This document shows positions 60,577-64,000 of a stretch of DNA of 64,000 nt, piece by piece. This stretch comes from Miltoncostaea sp050250915 (lineage in GTDB: Bacteria > Actinomycetota > Thermoleophilia > Miltoncostaeales > Miltoncostaeaceae). The position numbers and the translations under genes were made by a program. Under the pieces are notes generated by a model, which did no database searches, was not told the origin of the DNA, and worked only from the letters and a program-made list of their open reading frames with translations. Location: contig JBFWNT010000001.1 of NCBI GenBank assembly GCA_050250915.1, positions 62,001-126,000 of the forward strand. Reading direction: 5' to 3'. Position 1 is the stretch's first letter; every line of letters begins with the position of its first letter.

Positions 60577-61278
60577 GTGGCGGCTCGTCCCAACCTGCCG
60601 CGCCGGCTCGCCGTCGAGGCGCTCGGCACGTTCTGTCTCGTCTTCGCCGGCACGGGCGCGGTGGTGGTGGACGCCGTGGCCGGCGGGCCGATCGGCCACG
60701 GCGGGGTGGCCGCCGCCTTCGGGCTGGTCGTCGCGGCGATGATCTTCGCCGTCGGCCACCTCTCGGGCGCCCACCTGAACCCCGCCGTCACCGGAGCCTT
60801 CGCCGCCGCCCGCCACTTCCCGCCCGGCGAGGTCGCCCCCTACATCGCCGCCCAGGTGGTCGGCGCGGTGCTCGCATCGGTGGCGCTGCGCGGTCTGTTC
60901 GGTCTGGAGGGCGGCCTCGGCGCGACCCATCCCGACCACGTCGGGCAGGTCGGCGCACTGATCCTCGAGGCGGGCCTCACCGCCGTCCTGATGATCGTGA
61001 TCCTGGCCGTCGCCACCGACACCCGCGCCGTCGGCTCGCTGGCCGCGATCGCGATCGGCGCGACGATCGGCCTGGAGGCGCTGGTGATGGGGCCGATCAC
61101 CGGGGCGTCCATGAACCCGGCACGCTCGCTGGCGCCGGCACTCGCCGGCGGCGACGGCGCCGACCTCTGGATCTACCTCGTGGGCCCCGTGCTGGGAGCG
61201 CTGGCCGGCGCTGCTGTGTACGCGTACCTTCGGGGCGGCACCGAGCCGATGCCACGCGAACAGGAGGCGCCCGCGTGA
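60577..61278 (+). CDS. aquaglyceroporin-family channel (AqpS-like)
   Basis: The 233-residue six-helix channel has NPA boxes in SGAHLNPAVTG and TGASMNPARSLAPAL. In some ars operons such a channel lets arsenite leave the cell down its gradient after ArsC makes it. No ArsB or Acr3 pump is seen here, so this may be the exit route. The tail overlaps arsC by four bases. Confidence 0.9.
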   Translation: MAARPNLPRRLAVEALGTFCLVFAGTGAVVVDAVAGGPIGHGGVAAAFGLVVAAMIFAVGHLSGAHLNPAVTGAFAAARHFPPGEVAPYIAAQVVGAVLASVALRGLFGLEGGLGATHPDHVGQVGALILEAGLTAVLMIVILAVATDTRAVGSLAAIAIGATIGLEALVMGPITGASMNPARSLAPALAGGDGADLWIYLVGPVLGALAGAAVYAYLRGGTEPMPREQEAPA

Positions 61279-61682
61279 GCGACGACCGCCCCGAGGTCCT
61301 CTACGTCTGCGTCCACAACGCCGGGCGCTCCCAGATGGCGGCGCTGTTCACGGAGCACCTCGGCCGGGGCCGGGTGGTGGTGCGGTCCGCGGGGTCGGAG
61401 CCGGCCGACCGGGTGAACCCCATGGTCGTGGAGGTGATGGCCGAGGTGGGGCTCGACATGTCGGAGCGATTCCCGGCGCCGCTCACCGACGACGCCGTGC
61501 GCGCGTCGGACGTCGTCGTGACCATGGGGTGCGGCGACGCGTGCCCGTTCTTCCCCGGCCGGCGGTACGAGGACTGGGAGCTCGCCGACCCGGCGCAGGC
61601 GCGCGACCTGGACGAGGTCCGCGCCATCCGCGACGAGATCCGGGGGCGGGTCGAGGCCCTGCTCGCGAGCCTCGCGGTCTAG
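61275..61682 (+). CDS. arsC: arsenate reductase, low-molecular-weight phosphatase type
   Basis: The 135-residue enzyme has the P-loop CVHNAGRSQ with the nucleophilic Cys and a second Cys pair in MGCGDACPFF for the relay. This is the thioredoxin- or mycothiol-linked class. It is the last gene of the plus-strand ars operon; its stop is shared with the convergent metY-like gene through CTAG. Confidence 0.94.
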   Translation: MSDDRPEVLYVCVHNAGRSQMAALFTEHLGRGRVVVRSAGSEPADRVNPMVVEVMAEVGLDMSERFPAPLTDDAVRASDVVVTMGCGDACPFFPGRRYEDWELADPAQARDLDEVRAIRDEIRGRVEALLASLAV

Positions 61683-62968
61683 GCGGTCGCCGCGCGGATC
61701 GCGCGGTCGACGTCCCACACGATGTCGTCGAGCGTCTCCAGGCCGACGGAGATCCGCACCATGTCCTCCGTGACCCCCGCGAGGGAGAGGCCCTCCTCGT
61801 CCAGGCGGCGGTGGGTGGTCGACGCGGGGTGGATGATCAGCGACTTCGCGTCGCCGACGTTGGCCAGGTGCGACAACAGCTCGCAGGCCTCGATGAGCTT
61901 CTGGCCGGCGTCGCGGCCGCCCTTCACGCCGAAGGTCAGGACGCTCCCGGCGCCGAGCGGCAGGTAGCGCTCCGCCAGCGGGCGATCCGGGCTGTCGGGC
62001 AGCCCCGGGTACGTCACCCACTCCACCCCCGGGTGGCCGCGCAGGAACTCGGCCAGGGCGCGCGCGTTGGCCACGTGGCGGTCCATCCGCAGCGACAGCG
62101 TCTCCAGGCCCTGGAGCAGCAGGAACGCGTTGAACGGGGACAGCACCGGCCCCAGGTCGCGCATCGTCTCGACGCGCGCCTTCATCACGAACGCGAAGTT
62201 CCCGAAGGTCTCGGCGTAGCGGAGCCCCCGGTATCCGGGGCTCGGCTCCACCAGCCCCGGGAACCGCCCGTCCTGCCACCGGAACGTGCCGCTGTCGACC
62301 AGCACCCCGCCGATGGTGGTGCCGTGGCCGCAGATCCACTTCGTGGCCGAGTGCGACACCAGGTGGGCGCCGTGCTCGATCGGCCGGCACAGGTACGGCG
62401 TGGCGAACGTGTTGTCGATCAGCAGCGGCACCCCGGCGCCGTCGGCCACCTCCGCCACCGCGGCGATGTCGAGCACGTCCAGGCGGGGGTTGCCGATCGT
62501 CTCCCCGTAGAGGAGGCGGGTGCGCTCCTCGACCGCCCCGCGCCACGCGTCCATGTCGGCCGGGTCGACGAACGTCGTGCGGATCCCGAGCCGCGCCAGC
62601 GTGATCGCCAGCTGGTTGTGGCTGCCGCCGTACAGGTGGCGCGACGCCACCACGTGGTCGCCCGCCTCCAGCAGCGTCGTGATCGCCACCGCCTGGGCGG
62701 CCAGCCCGCTCGCGGTGGCCAGGGCGCCGACGCCGCCCTCGAGGCTCGCCATGCGCTCCTCGAACACCGCGGTCGTCGGGTTCATGATCCGCGTGTAGAT
62801 GTTGCCGAAGCGGTTGAGGTCGAACAGGTCCGCCGCGTGCTCGGCGTCCTCGAAGACGTAGGCCGCCGTCTGGTGGATCGGCACCGCCCGCGCCCCCGTC
62901 ACCGGGTCGACGCGCTGGCCGGCGTGGAGCGCGCGCGTGTCGAACCCGTACTCGCGGTCCTCGGTCAT
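61679..62968 (-). CDS. O-acetylhomoserine sulfhydrylase-type PLP enzyme
   Basis: The 429-residue Cys/Met-metabolism enzyme has YTRIMNPTTAVFEERMASLE, SGLAAQAVAI, DNTFATPYLCRP and the PLP Lys in SHSATKWICGHG. Length and sequence fit MetY, which makes homocysteine from O-acetylhomoserine and sulphide. ATG 62968 overlaps the upstream stop (TGATG). MetX is not in the window. Confidence 0.92.
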   Translation of the reverse strand: MTEDREYGFDTRALHAGQRVDPVTGARAVPIHQTAAYVFEDAEHAADLFDLNRFGNIYTRIMNPTTAVFEERMASLEGGVGALATASGLAAQAVAITTLLEAGDHVVASRHLYGGSHNQLAITLARLGIRTTFVDPADMDAWRGAVEERTRLLYGETIGNPRLDVLDIAAVAEVADGAGVPLLIDNTFATPYLCRPIEHGAHLVSHSATKWICGHGTTIGGVLVDSGTFRWQDGRFPGLVEPSPGYRGLRYAETFGNFAFVMKARVETMRDLGPVLSPFNAFLLLQGLETLSLRMDRHVANARALAEFLRGHPGVEWVTYPGLPDSPDRPLAERYLPLGAGSVLTFGVKGGRDAGQKLIEACELLSHLANVGDAKSLIIHPASTTHRRLDEEGLSLAGVTEDMVRISVGLETLDDIVWDVDRAIRAATA

Positions 62969-63456
62969 CAGGCGGCGAACGGGGCCATGCGGCGCGAGCC
63001 GATCACGCCCGTGGAGAGCCCCACCACGTTGAGCCCGCCGAAGAAGCGGCAGTGCTCCATCTTGATGCAGCGGTCGTCGACCACCTCCAGGCCCGCCGCG
63101 CGGGCCCGGTCCGTCGCCTCCGGCGAGGTGATGCCGAGCTGCAGCCAGATGACCTTCGCGCCCAGGGCGATGGCCTCGTCCACGATCGGCGGCACGTCCG
63201 CCGGCTTGCGGAACACGTTCACGATCTCCAGCGGGCCCCGCTCGGCGGCCTCGGCCAGGGACGCGGCGCACGGGTTGCCGAGCACCTGGTCGCACGCCGG
63301 GTTCACGGGCGTGATGTCGTAGCCGTTGGCCTGCATGTGGATCATCGCCCGGTGGCTCGGGCGGTCCGCCTTCGGGGACAGGCCGACCACCGCCAGGCGG
63401 CGGTGGCGCTCCAGGATCAGGCGCACCCCGTCCGACGGCGGCGCGCCGTCGCTCAT
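62968..63456 (-). CDS. CoA-binding domain protein (YccU-like)
   Basis: The 162-residue Rossmann-like protein contains LAVVGLSPKADRPSHRAMIHM, YDITPVNP and VNVFRKPADVPPIV, with a late CIKMEHCRFFGGL. It matches the YccU/succinyl-CoA-ligase-type CoA-binding family of unknown role. It is often found near metY-like genes. ATG 63456 preferred; GTG 63474 possible. Confidence 0.9.
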   Translation of the reverse strand: MSDGAPPSDGVRLILERHRRLAVVGLSPKADRPSHRAMIHMQANGYDITPVNPACDQVLGNPCAASLAEAAERGPLEIVNVFRKPADVPPIVDEAIALGAKVIWLQLGITSPEATDRARAAGLEVVDDRCIKMEHCRFFGGLNVVGLSTGVIGSRRMAPFAA

Positions 63457-63518
63457 TCCCGCGTACTGGGCCACGGCGGCGAAGTATGGCGATCCCGCCG
63501 CGCCGCCGCCGGACGCGT

Positions 63519-63547
63519 GTTCACAAGTCGTTCACCGGAGCGTCACA
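63519..63547 (+). promoter_or_regulatory. PHO box (PhoP-binding direct repeats)
   Basis: GTTCACA, AGTC, GTTCACC give two direct repeats on an 11-nt period; a third, weaker unit (CGTCACA) follows at 63541. This matches the actinobacterial PhoP site consensus GTTCACC with 4-nt spacers. TAGCGT (63580-63585) is the likely -10. It should switch on pstS in low phosphate. Confidence 0.75.
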
Positions 63548-63648
63548 GCAAAGACACCTGCGCGGGGCGAGCATCGGGCTAGCGTCGCGCCGTCTCTCGG
63601 GGGGCTTCGTCTCCGGGGTCCCCGACCCACGCTCGAAAGGACCGACGC

Positions 63649-64000
63649 ATGGCACGTGCACGCCGACTCGCCCTGATCGCCGCCTCGGCGGCGCTCGCCG
63701 CGGGCTCGCTCGCCGCGGCCGGTTGTGGTGGCGACGACGACTCCGGCGCCGCCGCCGACACCGGCTCGGGCGCCGCGACCTCCGGCTCGAGCGTCTCCGG
63801 CCAGATCGCCGGCGCCGGCTCGAGCGCGCAGGACGCCGCCCAGCAGGCATGGATCGCCGGGTTCCAGACCGCGAACCCCGGCGCGACCGTCTCCTACGAC
63901 CCGATCGGCTCCGGTGGCGGCCGCGAGCAGTTCGTGGCCGGGGCGACCGCCTACGGCGGCAGCGACTCGGCGCTCGCCGACACCGAGCTCACGGGCGCCC
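63649..64000 (+). CDS. pstS: phosphate ABC transporter substrate-binding protein, partial
   Basis: Only 117 codons lie inside the window. A signal peptide with lipobox (AAAGCGGDD), a Gly/Ser-rich linker, then GAGSSAQDAAQQAWIAGF and SYDPIGSGGGREQFVAG show the first half of PstS. SD GAAAGG precedes ATG 63649. The rest of the pst operon should follow. It differs clearly from the PstS-like protein at 58694. Confidence 0.92.
   Translation, partial: MARARRLALIAASAALAAGSLAAAGCGGDDDSGAAADTGSGAATSGSSVSGQIAGAGSSAQDAAQQAWIAGFQTANPGATVSYDPIGSGGGREQFVAGATAYGGSDSALADTELTGA

Noticed and set aside
1..64000. tRNA, rRNA, CRISPR arrays, insertion sequences and integrases.
   Set aside because: No anticodon-arm-like short folds, regular direct repeats or transposase/integrase motifs were found on reading the gaps and frames.

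Overview
The window is high-GC DNA (G and C at most third codon positions), densely coding, with GTG as common as ATG as a start. It reads as an actinobacterial chromosome; the class is uncertain. Thermoleophilia or a related deep lineage is my guess from gene content: HemQ, the PurSQL three-part FGAM synthase, VKOR with a DsbA-like partner, a thiol-dependent ArsC, UAP1-like pyrophosphorylase and HerA-NurA. I see no rRNA, tRNA, CRISPR array, prophage or insertion sequence.

Layout. 1-7.3 kb: a cut-off cation/proton antiporter, then a tightly overlapping minus-strand operon nurA-herA-sbcD-sbcC plus a small membrane protein. This is the DNA-end-processing set usually linked in archaea. 7.4-13.2 kb: a secreted disulphide module (DsbA-like plus VKOR), a P-type ATPase, alanine dehydrogenase and a secreted serine protease. 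13.3-15.7 kb: a DUF5519-like protein, an LCP cell-wall ligase and an SRPBCC protein. 15.7-28 kb: nearly all of de novo purine synthesis on the minus strand (purD-B-C-S-Q-L-F, then purM-N-H), interrupted by a vapBC toxin-antitoxin pair and a GFA-type gene. 28-31.2 kb: carbonic anhydrase, HD-GYP protein and an ECF sigma factor fused to an anti-sigma-like zinc finger, one membrane segment and a long Pro/Ala tail.

31.2-35.3 kb: purA, dnaB, rplI, ssb and rpsF, a replication/ribosome cluster that lacks rpsR at its usual place. 35.4-41.4 kb: secreted phosphoesterase, two tandem MerR-like regulators behind a short leader ORF, DedA and a large unknown protein. 41.5-46.6 kb: a CoA-disulphide-reductase-like enzyme, a PQQ-type sugar dehydrogenase lipoprotein, HemQ and a two-gene ABC exporter. 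46.6-56.9 kb: an ArsR/SRPBCC pair with two operators facing clpP, then OsmC, alcohol dehydrogenase, UAP1-like enzyme, M23 peptidase, ispH, and a hydrolase/inositol-phosphatase/acyltransferase operon, heme oxygenase and YdeI-like protein. 56.9-61.7 kb: a frameshifted gene and zinc-ribbon protein, then a divergent arsenic island (arsR-arsM against PstS-like, phosphoesterase, aquaporin, arsC). 61.7-64 kb: metY-like gene, CoA-binding protein and a PHO-box-preceded pstS that runs off the end.

Three signals cut across the annotation. Eleven genes have a -10-like hexamer ending exactly 7 nt before the start codon, which predicts leaderless mRNAs. Several genes appear to begin with CTG, and rpsF possibly with ATC. 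Six convergent gene pairs share overlapping stop codons, four of them through the palindrome CTAG.
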